Source: Croceifilum oryzae (GTDB lineage: Bacteria > Bacillota > Bacilli > Thermoactinomycetales > Thermoactinomycetaceae). From it: a stretch of DNA of 60,092 nt. Of the stretch, positions 44,018-52,480 are shown one piece after another. The notes under the pieces were generated by a model, which saw only the letters and a list, made by a program, of their open reading frames with translations, was not told where the DNA came from and did not search any database. Position 1 is the stretch's first letter. Every line of letters starts with the position of its first letter. The stretch covers positions 1-60,092 of the forward strand of contig NZ_JAUSUV010000016.1 in assembly GCF_030814315.1 (NCBI RefSeq), read 5' to 3'. The translations under genes were made by a program, and so were the position numbers.

Positions 44018-44461
44018 ATGTTTGACCATTCTCTCCTCACCCAGCTCACTGATCAAGCCATTTGCGAAGGTGTACAACAGTTTGCAGTGGGTGCGGTGAT
44101 ACAGAAAGATGGCAAGGTACTCATCCTCCGGCGATTACCAGATGATTTCATGGGCGGGATCTATGAGTTGCCGAGTGGTAAGGTCGAAGCGAACGAATCA
44201 CTAGACAAGGCACTGATCCGTGAAGTGAAGGAAGAAACAGGGCTTGATGTGGTTGCGATCCGTAGTTACATCGATTCTTTTGACTATACGGGTCGTAGTG
44301 GTAAGAAGAGCCGTCAATTCAACTTTGCTGTGGATGTAAATACTTCGGATCCGATTATTCTAGAGGAGCACGATTTGTACGAGTGGGTAGCACTAACAGG
44401 AGAGTTGCCCGTTACGGAAACAGTGAAGGAAGTGTTGAGGAAGTTTCAAGAAGGTAGCTAG
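44018..44461 (+). CDS. Nudix hydrolase
   Basis: 147 residues from ATG 44018 (AAAAGG 9 nt upstream); in-frame ATGs at 44009 and 44012 overlap the AIM24 stop. The Nudix box is complete: GKVEANESLDKALIREVKEE followed by TGL fits G-x5-E-x7-REUxEExGU. Such enzymes hydrolyse nucleoside diphosphates linked to another group; the substrate cannot be read here. Confidence 0.9.
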   Translation: MFDHSLLTQLTDQAICEGVQQFAVGAVIQKDGKVLILRRLPDDFMGGIYELPSGKVEANESLDKALIREVKEETGLDVVAIRSYIDSFDYTGRSGKKSRQFNFAVDVNTSDPIILEEHDLYEWVALTGELPVTETVKEVLRKFQEGS

Positions 44462-44489
44462 TAACTAAGCCCAATATGGATCATCCAAC

Positions 44490-44518
44490 AAAAGGGACAG
44501 AACCAATCTGCCCCTTTT
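44490..44518. terminator. Bidirectional terminator between convergent genes
   Basis: AAAAGGG-A-CAGA pairs with TCTG-C-CCCTTTT with one mismatch and a five-base loop. The A and T tracts on its flanks can serve both the Nudix gene (plus) and the esterase gene (minus). Confidence 0.75.
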
Positions 44519-44525
44519 CCTTATG

Positions 44526-45257
44526 TTAATTTGTAGGGAAGAAAAACTTCAATGCCCTCGGGAGTTCCCGTTGCCAGAAGCCCCACGTATGGTCGCCTTC
44601 TTCTTCGTGGTAGGCTACATGAGCACGCTTCTCTAATAGAATCTGATGGACCTCACGATTTCGAGCCACGAGATCCAAGGTTCCCATATGTGTTTCAATC
44701 GCCGTTTCGGATAGCCCGATCGACTGATAGATTTCGAGAAACTGTAGAGAGTACACGCGCGAGAGATCATGTACCGTTTGTTCGAGAAAAGCCCCCGATT
44801 GAGATAGCACCCGATTACAAATTTCTGGATACTCAAGGGCGATATGTAAAGAGGCTGTCCCGCCTAAAGAAGAGCCTCCTATTACCAATTTGTCAGTCGC
44901 GGTATCCACCGAATACCTTTCCTGCATAAGCGGTAACAACTCTTCGACGATCATTAGTTTATGTGCTTCATGAAGCTCCCTAGTGGGCGAATACTGCGCT
45001 GTTCGTTTCATTTTATCCACCGGCACAAATGCTATCACCACTGGTACCATCTCATTTTGTGATAGTAATTGATTTGCCTGTGTAGCAATCCTGCCTAAAT
45101 TAAGATAATCAGGTCCATCATGGAGAATAAGGAGAGGATAGGATATGGAGTCATCATAATCCGGTGGCAGATAAACGTGAATATCCTTCGTCTCCTCTAA
45201 ATGAGAACTTGTCAGCTTCTCTTTCTTAATCGTTCTAGTTAGATATTTGGTATCCAT
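44526..45257 (-). CDS. Esterase D-like alpha/beta hydrolase
   Basis: 243 residues, minus-strand ATG at 45257 with AAAGGG upstream. Layout of the putative esterase/enterochelin-esterase-like family: DIHVYLPPDYDDSISYPLLILHDG near the start, an IAFVPVDKMKRTAQYSP loop, the nucleophile elbow VIGGSSLGGTASL near residue 125, and the catalytic His in EEGDHTWGFWQRELP close to the C-terminus. It could cleave an ester in a peptide or siderophore; the substrate is unknown. It is monocistronic and convergent with the Nudix gene. Confidence 0.82.
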   Translation of the reverse strand: MDTKYLTRTIKKEKLTSSHLEETKDIHVYLPPDYDDSISYPLLILHDGPDYLNLGRIATQANQLLSQNEMVPVVIAFVPVDKMKRTAQYSPTRELHEAHKLMIVEELLPLMQERYSVDTATDKLVIGGSSLGGTASLHIALEYPEICNRVLSQSGAFLEQTVHDLSRVYSLQFLEIYQSIGLSETAIETHMGTLDLVARNREVHQILLEKRAHVAYHEEEGDHTWGFWQRELPRALKFFFPTN

Positions 45258-45348
45258 TTCTCATTGCCCTTTCTATACAAAAACAATGCTTTCATTACAA
45301 TATACCCAAATAATCCTCCCATCGCGAATAAAAGATTTGGATTCCTCT

Positions 45349-45378
45349 TTGACCGAAAGTTATCAATACATATAAAAT
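45349..45378 (+). promoter_or_regulatory. Candidate promoter of the acyl-CoA synthetase gene
   Basis: TTGACC at 45349-45354 with TATAAA at 45371-45376 (16 bp) or TAAAAT at 45373-45378 (18 bp), about 40 nt upstream of the start codon. Confidence 0.5.
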
Positions 45379-45415
45379 ACATACTAGGGTGACCTTACGA
45401 AAGGGGATCTACTAA

Positions 45416-47365
45416 ATGATGCAACCAGCATGGACTCCTAGTCAACAAACAATAGAACAAAGCAGACTGTATCAATTTATGAAAAAGCATGGCTTTTCCG
45501 ATGTGGAAGAATTTCGAAAGCAATCCATTCAAGATGTAGCATGGTTTTGGGAGAAAGTCGTTCAAGATTTAGGGATTCATTGGACATCTCCATACCGTCA
45601 GGTCTTAGAGCAAGCAGACGGAATCGAGCATGCGAAGTTCTTTGTAGATGGCAAGATGAATCTAGCGTATAACGCATTGGATCGATTTTTAGAAGATCCT
45701 GTTTCCCGTGACAGAGTGGCGGTCGTGTATGAAAATGAATCAGGAAAACAGGACCAGTGGACTTACCAACAGTTGTGGGAAGAAGTAAATAAGTGTGCCA
45801 ATGGATTACTCAAGCTGGGCCTACACGCAGGTGACCGTGTAGCAATCTATTTGCCCATGATTGTAGAAAATGTAGTAACTATGCTAGCGATTGCGAAAAT
45901 CGGAGCTATCTTCACTCCTTGCTTCTCTGGCTTTGGAGCCGATGCATTATCTACCCGGATCAATGACTGTCAAGCTAGATTCCTTATTACAGCAGATGGC
46001 TTTACCCGTCGCGGTAAGGTAGTGTCGATGAAAGAGGAAGCCGATCGTGCTGTGGAACAATCACCGTCCATTGAAAAAGTCATCGTTGTATCTAATTTAG
46101 GTAATGATGCCTCTATGACCGATGATAGAGATCTTTTTTGGGCTTCTGTGATGACAGATATGAAACCGCTTCCATGTCATCTAACGGATGCCAATGATCC
46201 GTTTATGATTATCTATACGTCTGGTACTACAGGCCGTCCAAAGGGAACGGTTCATGTACACGCAGGATTTCCGATTAAGGCAGCATTTGACGAAGGGTAT
46301 TGTATGGATGTGCGTAGTGAGGATGTGATTTGTTGGGTTACCGATATGGGTTGGATGATGGGACCGTGGAAAGTGTTTGGGACTCTGCTAAACGGTGCCA
46401 CAATGGTATTGTTTGATGGAACACCTGACTATCCGAATCCAGGGAGACTGTGGGAGTTAGTAGAGAAGTACCAAATTACGCATCTTGGCATCTCACCTAC
46501 TTTGATTCGCGTGTTGATGAAACAAGGAGAGAGCTGGGTGGAAGCGCGTGATATAAGCAGTCTGCGTGTTTTTGGATCTACGGGTGAGCCTTGGAATCCA
46601 GATCCATGGCATTGGCTATTTGAAAAAGTAGGAAAGAAACAAGTTCCGATTTTTAACTATTCAGGAGGAACGGAAATATCAGGCGGTATTCTTGGAAATG
46701 TAATCGTAAAACCACAAGTTCCATGTGGGTTTAATATGGCGATTCCGGGGATGGATATTGAGATATATGATGAAGAGGGTCAGCCAGTTCGTGGCGAAGT
46801 AGGAGAGTTGGTAATCAGGAAGCCGTGGGTGGGAATGACACAAGGCTTTTGGCAGGATGATTTACGATATCTAGAAGCTTATTGGAGTCGTTGGCCGAAG
46901 ACATGGGTGCATGGCGATTGGGTTCAGATGGATGAATCAGGCATGTACTACATTACCGGTCGCTCGGATGACACGATCAAAATTGCCGGGAAGCGACTGG
47001 GACCTGCTGAGATGGAATCCGTTCTAGTGGCGCATCCGGGGGTGATTGAAGCCGTCACCATCGGGGTTCCAGATGCGGATAAAGGAGAGGTGGCCGTTTG
47101 CTTCGTAGTGGGTAAAGCCAATCCAGATCATTCGCCAGAAGAACTTGCTTTCGAAATACGCAACTTTGTTGGGGAGCGAATGGGGAAAGCATTAAGTCCA
47201 AAAAGAGTCTATTTGATTCAGGAACTTCCTAAGACTCGAAATGGAAAAATCCTGCGTCGTGTAGTGAAAGCGGCTTATATGGGGAAAGCGCTAGGAGATT
47301 TATCCTCTCTAGAAAACCCCGATTCGGTTGAAGAAATACACAAATTGTCGATGGTACTGGACTAA
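45416..47365 (+). CDS. AMP-forming acetyl/acyl-CoA synthetase
   Basis: 649 residues, ATG 45416 after AAAGGGGAT. An acetyl-CoA-synthetase-type N-terminal region (FWEKVVQDLGIHWTSPYRQVL) precedes the ANL core: P-loop-like IIYTSGTTGRPKGTVHVHAG near 265, YSGGTEISGG, HGDWVQMDESGMYYITGRSD, GKRLGPAEMESVL and the catalytic Lys in KTRNGKILRRVVK near 610. It makes acyl-AMP and then acyl-CoA from a short or medium carboxylic acid. Two acyl-CoA-handling genes and an oxoacid dehydrogenase lie 2-9 kb downstream, which may be related. It is monocistronic with its own terminator. Confidence 0.88.
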   Translation: MMQPAWTPSQQTIEQSRLYQFMKKHGFSDVEEFRKQSIQDVAWFWEKVVQDLGIHWTSPYRQVLEQADGIEHAKFFVDGKMNLAYNALDRFLEDPVSRDRVAVVYENESGKQDQWTYQQLWEEVNKCANGLLKLGLHAGDRVAIYLPMIVENVVTMLAIAKIGAIFTPCFSGFGADALSTRINDCQARFLITADGFTRRGKVVSMKEEADRAVEQSPSIEKVIVVSNLGNDASMTDDRDLFWASVMTDMKPLPCHLTDANDPFMIIYTSGTTGRPKGTVHVHAGFPIKAAFDEGYCMDVRSEDVICWVTDMGWMMGPWKVFGTLLNGATMVLFDGTPDYPNPGRLWELVEKYQITHLGISPTLIRVLMKQGESWVEARDISSLRVFGSTGEPWNPDPWHWLFEKVGKKQVPIFNYSGGTEISGGILGNVIVKPQVPCGFNMAIPGMDIEIYDEEGQPVRGEVGELVIRKPWVGMTQGFWQDDLRYLEAYWSRWPKTWVHGDWVQMDESGMYYITGRSDDTIKIAGKRLGPAEMESVLVAHPGVIEAVTIGVPDADKGEVAVCFVVGKANPDHSPEELAFEIRNFVGERMGKALSPKRVYLIQELPKTRNGKILRRVVKAAYMGKALGDLSSLENPDSVEEIHKLSMVLD

Positions 47366-47380
47366 ATAAGTGAGAATTTG

Positions 47381-47413
47381 AGAGAGCTATGTAGAAATTC
47401 TACTAGGCTCTTT
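47381..47413 (+). terminator. Terminator after the acyl-CoA synthetase gene
   Basis: Two-step stem: AGAGAGC with GCTCTTT (one mismatch) and GTAG with CTAC around AAATT, followed by CTATTTA. Confidence 0.6.
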
Positions 47414-47678
47414 CTATTTATAAGCTAATATAAGGTAAATAAGGGAAAAAAGAAGTTAGTTTTGGTAATATAAAAATGGGTAGAGTATAATTATATTTTC
47501 ATATTATTAACAGCTAGTGGTTGATTTACATAGTTTAAACTTAAAATAAAATACTTATATTAATCTGATATTTAAATAAAGTAGTTCGTAATATAAAATT
47601 CATATTTTCGTCAACTAAAATCTGACTCAAATAAGACCTTGCTTACGTATTAATATATAGAGAGGTGTCGGTTATCGA
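47414..47678. other. AT-rich spacer before sigI
   Basis: No coding frame or clear hairpin is visible. Several TTAATATA-like boxes occur, but none pairs convincingly with a -35. SigI operons are usually autoregulated and heat-responsive; I could not identify a SigI-type promoter with confidence. Confidence 0.4.
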
Positions 47679-48431
47679 ATGTTCCGGGTGTTTAAAGAGA
47701 ACGTTATCAACCAGCCCGATTTAGAAAAGAGAGTAAAACAGATCCAATCTACCGACTCTCCACAGCAACGAGATCAACTATTACGCGAATTAGAGCCTCA
47801 TGTGGCACGGATGGCCTCACGAGTTTGTCAAAGAGTAATCACCAAGCATGATGATGAATATATGATTGCCTACTCTGCTATGGATGAGGCGATTGAACGA
47901 TTTCAAACTATAGAAGAGGGTTCATTTCTAGCATTTGCTTTCGTAGTGATTAGAGGACGGCTCATTGATTATTATCGTCATGAAAAGAAACACAAGAATC
48001 AAATATCGCTAGAAGTACCGGGGTATGCCGATTCTGAGAGTGAAATGATTCATCCAGAATTAAATCATCACTCAGTTGAACAATATCAAGCGATGGGTCA
48101 AGCTGAGCAAGTACGCAACGATATTGCGTTTTTCACAAGTGCTTTAGAGGTACATGGCATCACGTTGGAAGAAGTAGTGAAAAAGTGTCCGAAACACCGA
48201 GACACTCGCGAGAGTATGTTTGAAATTGCCAAGACGATTGTGTCAAAGCCTACATACCTTCAGTCTTTTTATCAATCAACCAAGCTAGATAAAGAATTAA
48301 TGAAAGAGTTAGGATATCATCGTCGAACGCTTACGAGACATCGTGTCTATTTAATTGCTTTGACGATCATCTTGTCGGAAGATGTTCCGTATATGAAAAG
48401 TTACCTTGTCAATAGAAATGAGGAGCAATGA
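47679..48431 (+). CDS. sigI: RNA polymerase sigma factor SigI
   Basis: 250 residues, ATG 47679 with AGAGAGGTG upstream. It has a sigma-70 region 2 (DDEYMIAYSAMDEAIERFQT, then GSFLAFAFVVIRGRLIDYYR with KKHKNQISLE) and a divergent C-terminal half (LGYHRRTLTRHRVYLIALTI) typical of SigI rather than of sigma factors with a standard region 4. SigI controls heat, envelope or polysaccharide-sensing responses in Bacillus and clostridia. Its stop overlaps the start region of the cognate anti-sigma gene. Confidence 0.92.
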   Translation: MFRVFKENVINQPDLEKRVKQIQSTDSPQQRDQLLRELEPHVARMASRVCQRVITKHDDEYMIAYSAMDEAIERFQTIEEGSFLAFAFVVIRGRLIDYYRHEKKHKNQISLEVPGYADSESEMIHPELNHHSVEQYQAMGQAEQVRNDIAFFTSALEVHGITLEEVVKKCPKHRDTRESMFEIAKTIVSKPTYLQSFYQSTKLDKELMKELGYHRRTLTRHRVYLIALTIILSEDVPYMKSYLVNRNEEQ

Positions 48432-49486
48432 TGCGTCGGGGTATCATTTTAGAGATTAAAGAAAAACATTGGATCGTCATGAGTGCCGATGGTTCTTTTG
48501 AAAAAGTAAACAACATAGACCCACTGGCCAAAGTGGGAGAAGAAGTAGAACTGCCTCTTGTGATAGAGAGAAAACCGTCTCTACTAAAGAAAAAGTGGCT
48601 GGCTCCAATTGGTGGAGTAGCAACTGCGGCGGCTTGTGCAGCGATGTTCCTTTTCTCTTCTCTTTTTTCAGAAGAAACACATGCAGCCGAAACGTATTTC
48701 TATGTAGATATTAATGCTGGAATGAAGATTGGAATGAATGACGAAAACGATGTCGTTTCTATCACAGCCATGGATCAAAGCGATGAAAAAGCTCAAAACT
48801 TAGCTACTAAGTTGAATAAGACGCTGAAACAAGATAAACAGAGTATAAGTGGATTTACAAAACAAATGATTCGTGAGGCGGAGAACGAAGGATTAATTGA
48901 TGCAAACGATACGATTATTCTCTCGTTATTTGATGATGATGAGCATCGGTCGGAGCAAAAAAAGATACAGAAGGAATTTATCGCCCAAACCGATTTCCAT
49001 CACGTTACACTAGCTGCGATTACTCTCCCAGCAGAAGCGAAGCGTCAGGTAAAGTCTAAAAATTTGACGCCTAGTAAATATGCTGTATGGGCATTGGCCA
49101 AAAAAGAGGGACAGCCGATTCCGATTAAGGAGCTAAAAAGTAAGCCTATTTCAGAAGTCGTTCAAGAGAACAAGTCGATCGAGAATATACTAGCAGACAA
49201 GAAGCAAATTGAATTAAAGCTATTCAATCCACTAGGTCCTCAGACAGAAGGAAACGATCTACTTAAAAAACAGTCTGATGGTAAACGGAACAATGAACTA
49301 GCCCCAGCTCCAGTAAGCCAGCAAAAAGAGAATGAGGAAAGTTCAAAACAACGGAAACCGGAATCTAGTAATCCAGCAGATCCAGTATCTGCGCCATCCG
49401 CGTCGAAAACGGATGACAAGCCAGATGATGATCAGACAAGCAATGACGAACTTAGTAAAAAGAGTGAACAAAACAAAGGAAAATGA
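48431..49486 (+). CDS. rsgI: Anti-sigma-I factor RsgI
   Basis: 351 residues from ATG 48431 (AGGAG upstream; ATG 48428 is also in frame but too close). The cytoplasmic RsgI_N domain MRRGIILEIKEKHWIVMSAD binds SigI. Then comes one transmembrane helix (GGVATAAACAAMFLFSSLF, around 58-78) and the extracytoplasmic domain starting YFYVDINAGMKIGMNDEND. It ends in a long Lys/Ser/Pro-rich low-complexity tail rather than a carbohydrate-binding module. The position where RsgI proteins normally carry an autocleavage Asn-Pro (VNPS-type) reads Asn-Ala here. Confidence 0.88.
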   Translation: MRRGIILEIKEKHWIVMSADGSFEKVNNIDPLAKVGEEVELPLVIERKPSLLKKKWLAPIGGVATAAACAAMFLFSSLFSEETHAAETYFYVDINAGMKIGMNDENDVVSITAMDQSDEKAQNLATKLNKTLKQDKQSISGFTKQMIREAENEGLIDANDTIILSLFDDDEHRSEQKKIQKEFIAQTDFHHVTLAAITLPAEAKRQVKSKNLTPSKYAVWALAKKEGQPIPIKELKSKPISEVVQENKSIENILADKKQIELKLFNPLGPQTEGNDLLKKQSDGKRNNELAPAPVSQQKENEESSKQRKPESSNPADPVSAPSASKTDDKPDDDQTSNDELSKKSEQNKGK

Positions 49487-49492
49487 TCGATT

Positions 49493-49517
49493 AAGGGAGC
49501 CATAGTAGGCTCCTTTT
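49493..49517 (+). terminator. Terminator of the sigI-rsgI operon
   Basis: GGAGCC (49496-49501) pairs with GGCTCC (49508-49513) around ATAGTA, extended by AAG/TTT, then CCTTTTCC. Confidence 0.75.
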
Positions 49518-49615
49518 CCTTTTCCAAGTACTTAAAAGCATAACCGTGTTAATATAATTACCTGACACTAGCAAGCATATTTGATAAAATAATGATGTCT
49601 GAATACATCTATTTT

Positions 49616-49643
49616 TTGTGATAATGTTTATCAACATTATAAT
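49616..49643 (+). promoter_or_regulatory. Promoter overlapped by a palindromic operator
   Basis: TTGTGA (49616-49621) and TATAAT (49638-49643) with a 16-bp spacer. The perfect palindrome ATAATGTT-TATC-AACATTAT (49621-49640) fills the spacer and enters both boxes, so a bound dimeric repressor would block RNA polymerase. A second candidate, TTGATA 49581 with TACATC 49604, lies upstream. The transcript from the nearer promoter would start close to the ribosome site. Confidence 0.55.
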
Positions 49644-49663
49644 AATAAGAGGGGCGATCCAAG

Positions 49664-50437
49664 CTGGAGAACCGTTGGTTAATCACAGAAATAAATGATG
49701 GAGTCTGTAGAGTTCAGATCAATCGACCTGAAGCGTTAAACGCACTTAATACGGAATTGATTCGTGCGATTGCAGATACATTGGAGACATGTGATCGAAA
49801 CGGAGAGATTCGTTGTATGATTCTGACGGGAATCGACCAGGCATTTGCTGCTGGAGCTGATATCCATGAGATGCAATCGCTTTCTCCGAGTGATTTCCTT
49901 CATTCCCATTTTTTTAAAGATTGGGAACGAATTCGTCGCATTAAGAAGCCCGTTATTGCTCAAGTAAGCGGATTTGTCTTGGGTGGTGGATGTGAGTTGG
50001 CGATGATTTGCGATTGCATTATAGCCTCAGAGACAGCCGTGTTTGGTCAACCAGAGATTCGTCTCGGTGTCATTCCCGGTGCAGGCGGCACACAACGTCT
50101 CACCCGAGCGCTTGGTAAATCGAAGGCAATGGAAATGATTTTAACCGGCCGAACGATCACAGCCCAGGAAGCAGAGGCGACGGGATTAATTAGTAGAGTG
50201 GTCCCAGCGGATCAGCTTGAAGAAGAGACTAGATCATTAGCTAAGGTCATAGCTGCTCATGCTCCACTCGCGGTTCAACTAGCTAAGCAATCCGTATTAA
50301 ATGCGGCGGAAGTTGGTTTTGCTGAGGGTTTATTGCTTGAACAAAATAGCTTTTATCTCTTATTTTCAACGAATGACCAAGATGAAGGATTCGAAGCTTT
50401 TTTAGAGAAACGGAAGCCCCAATTTCATGGAAACTAA
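49664..50437 (+). CDS. Enoyl-CoA hydratase/isomerase family protein (PaaF-like), CTG start
   Basis: 257 residues if it starts at CTG 49664, which has GAGGGG 9 nt upstream. The frame is closed by TAA at 49646 and contains no ATG, GTG or TTG before TTG 49757; starting there would cut off the conserved beginning (INRPEALNALN). Crotonase signatures: GIDQAFAAGADIHEMQ for the first oxyanion-hole strand, GGGCELAMICDCIIASE, and PGAGGTQRLTRALGKSKAMEM with the catalytic Glu position in GQPEIRLG. It hydrates 2-enoyl-CoAs. First gene of a six-gene catabolic operon. Confidence 0.85.
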   Translation: MENRWLITEINDGVCRVQINRPEALNALNTELIRAIADTLETCDRNGEIRCMILTGIDQAFAAGADIHEMQSLSPSDFLHSHFFKDWERIRRIKKPVIAQVSGFVLGGGCELAMICDCIIASETAVFGQPEIRLGVIPGAGGTQRLTRALGKSKAMEMILTGRTITAQEAEATGLISRVVPADQLEEETRSLAKVIAAHAPLAVQLAKQSVLNAAEVGFAEGLLLEQNSFYLLFSTNDQDEGFEAFLEKRKPQFHGN

Positions 50438-50457
50438 CGCGCCAGGAGGAATATGAC

Positions 50458-51246
50458 ATGACTTTTTCAACATTGTTATATCAATTAGAGGACGGTGTTG
50501 CCACAATCACCCTAAACCGTCCAGAATTATTTAATGCTCTTAACACAGATTTATTAAAAGAGTTAACTGAAGCATTTCGTATGGCAAATCAAGATCCAGA
50601 AGTACGTGTAGTGGTCTTAACTGGTTCTGGAAAAGCATTCTGCTCGGGCCAAGATTTGAGAGAAGCAGGCCAATTGTTGACCGAACAGCCAAAGCTTGAG
50701 GTAGAAGTTCGCGAACGCTATAACCCTCTCATTCAGCAGATGTATGCGATGGATAAACCGACGATTGCCGCAGTAAATGGGGTTGCCGCTGGAGCTGGAT
50801 GTAGTTTGGCTTTGGCATGTGATATGCGTATTGTCGCTTCCCAAACGAAATTTACACTTGCCTTTGTACGGATCGGATTAGTCCCAGATAGTGGAGCTTC
50901 CTTCTTCTTACCGCGTCTGGTAGGAGTGGGTCGTGCTCTAGAGCTTCTGACTACAGGTAGAGATGTTTCTGCAACAGAAGCAGTGGAAATCGGGATGGCG
51001 AATAAATTGGTTCCAGCTTCCGAATTGGAAAACGAAACCATGCAATTGGCGAAGCAACTTGCCAAAGGTCCTACTAGAGCCATTGCCATGACTAGAAAAA
51101 TGGCGTATCAATCCATGGAGTCTTCATTGGATGAAATGTTAGAGCAAGAAGCAATCCATCAAGGTGAGTCTGGACGTACTAGAGATTTCCTTGAAGGAGT
51201 ACGTTCATTTGCTGAGAAGCGTTTGCCGGATTTCAAAGGGAAATAA
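50458..51246 (+). CDS. Enoyl-CoA hydratase/isomerase family protein (PaaG-like)
   Basis: 262 residues, ATG 50458 after AGGAGGAA, 20 nt after the first hydratase. It has the crotonase fold with GKAFCSGQDLREAG and AAGAGCSLALACDMRIVA. The glutamates of standard hydratases are replaced in RIGLVPDSGASFFLPRLVG, where Asp stands at a PaaG-type position, and the end EGVRSFAEKRLPDFKGK resembles PaaG, the epoxyphenylacetyl-CoA isomerase of phenylacetate degradation. No ring-hydroxylating paaABC genes are in the window, so the substrate may be a different enoyl-CoA. Confidence 0.82.
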   Translation: MTFSTLLYQLEDGVATITLNRPELFNALNTDLLKELTEAFRMANQDPEVRVVVLTGSGKAFCSGQDLREAGQLLTEQPKLEVEVRERYNPLIQQMYAMDKPTIAAVNGVAAGAGCSLALACDMRIVASQTKFTLAFVRIGLVPDSGASFFLPRLVGVGRALELLTTGRDVSATEAVEIGMANKLVPASELENETMQLAKQLAKGPTRAIAMTRKMAYQSMESSLDEMLEQEAIHQGESGRTRDFLEGVRSFAEKRLPDFKGK

Positions 51247-51280
51247 CTCATCGAAACGCTTTTCAAGCAAGTCCTAAACC

Positions 51281-51312
51281 GCCCATCATCGTATGGGCAG
51301 AATCTATTTTTT
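51281..51312 (+). terminator. Internal terminator between the hydratases and the dehydrogenase
   Basis: GCCCAT (51281-51286) pairs with ATGGGC (51293-51298), loop CATCGT, followed by AGAATCTATTTTTT. It may reduce or separate expression of the four downstream genes. Confidence 0.7.
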
Positions 51313-51344
51313 CTGAGTATTAAAACAGAAGAGGTGAAGGACTG

Positions 51345-52451
51345 GTGGAAGAGAATCGAACTGAGTATGTGATGAAGGATATATTTGCTTGTATGGAGGA
51401 AGGCGGTCATGAGCAAGTAACCTTCTTTTGCCATGGTAAATCGGGGTTGCGTGCGATTGTAGCGATTCATGATTCTACTTTAGGACCAGCACTAGGTGGT
51501 TGCCGAATGATTCCCTACTCTACTACCCAAGAGGCTCTTGATGATGTACTGCAACTATCACAGGGGATGACTCGTAAATGTGCCCTTGCAGATGTGGATT
51601 TCGGTGGTGGGAAAATGGTGATCTTACCTGATACTTCTCCTACTGAAAAGTCCCCTGAGTTATTTCGAGCAGTGGGTCGATTTGTAAGTAGTTTACAAGG
51701 GCGATTTTATACGGGAACCGATATGGGTACTTCCCCGGAAGACTTTATTCATGCGGCAAAAGAATCAAAGTATATTGTAGGCCTACCCGAATATTACGGT
51801 GGGAGTGGAGATACTTCCATTTCCACAGCGATGGGTGTGCTACAAGGCATGCGCGCCACGGCTCAATATTTGTATGGATCTGAATCATTAGAGGGAAAAG
51901 TGGTCGCTATTCAAGGAATCGGAAAAGTAGGTGCGAGACTTGCTGGCCTTTTGTTGGCTGAAGGTGCCGAACTAATTATTGCCGATGTACATCTTCCATC
52001 TTGTTTAATCATTCAACGGATGTCTCCAGAATCGGTTGAGATTACAACGACCCATAAAATTTTGGAGACACCTTGTGACTTCTTGGTTCCTTGTGCCAGA
52101 GGAGGGATTGTGAATACCTCTAACATACATCGATTTCAGTGCAGAGCGATTATCGGTTCGGCCAACAATCAGTTAGAAAGTGATGAATGTGCGGATTTAT
52201 TAGCCCAAAGAGAAATTTTATATGCCCCAGACTATTTGGTAAATGCGGGTGGTTTGATCCAAGTAGCGATGGAGATCTTGCAGAAAACAAAAGAATGCGC
52301 AGAAGAAAAAGCTCGCTTTATATACGAGATGCTTCTTCTGGTATACAAACGAGCTGAACAACATCAGATCTCAACCTGTCAGGCTGCCAACGAAATAGTA
52401 GAGGAACGGTTAGAAAAAATAGCCGATATTCGCAGGATTTATCTTGGTTAG
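51345..52451 (+). CDS. Amino acid dehydrogenase, phenylalanine/leucine type
   Basis: 368 residues from GTG 51345 (GAGGTGAAGG upstream). Glu/Leu/Phe/Val dehydrogenase family: GGCRMIPY, substrate-binding region LADVDFGGGKMVILP with the conserved Lys, FYTGTDMGTSPEDF with the catalytic Asp, GGSGDTSISTAMGVLQGM, and the NAD-binding GIGKVGARLAGLL. ADVDFGGGK and GRFYTGTDMGT resemble phenylalanine dehydrogenases more than leucine dehydrogenases (which read ALPYGGGKG-like there). It oxidatively deaminates the amino acid to its 2-oxo acid, the substrate for the complex encoded next. Confidence 0.85.
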   Translation: MEENRTEYVMKDIFACMEEGGHEQVTFFCHGKSGLRAIVAIHDSTLGPALGGCRMIPYSTTQEALDDVLQLSQGMTRKCALADVDFGGGKMVILPDTSPTEKSPELFRAVGRFVSSLQGRFYTGTDMGTSPEDFIHAAKESKYIVGLPEYYGGSGDTSISTAMGVLQGMRATAQYLYGSESLEGKVVAIQGIGKVGARLAGLLLAEGAELIIADVHLPSCLIIQRMSPESVEITTTHKILETPCDFLVPCARGGIVNTSNIHRFQCRAIIGSANNQLESDECADLLAQREILYAPDYLVNAGGLIQVAMEILQKTKECAEEKARFIYEMLLLVYKRAEQHQISTCQAANEIVEERLEKIADIRRIYLG

Positions 52452-52480
52452 TCATAGACATAAACCGGGAGGAGATAACC

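Noticed and set aside
44552-44929. 125-residue plus-strand frame opposite the esterase
   Set aside because: Antisense to a well-supported alpha/beta hydrolase; composition is unusual and there is no ribosome site.
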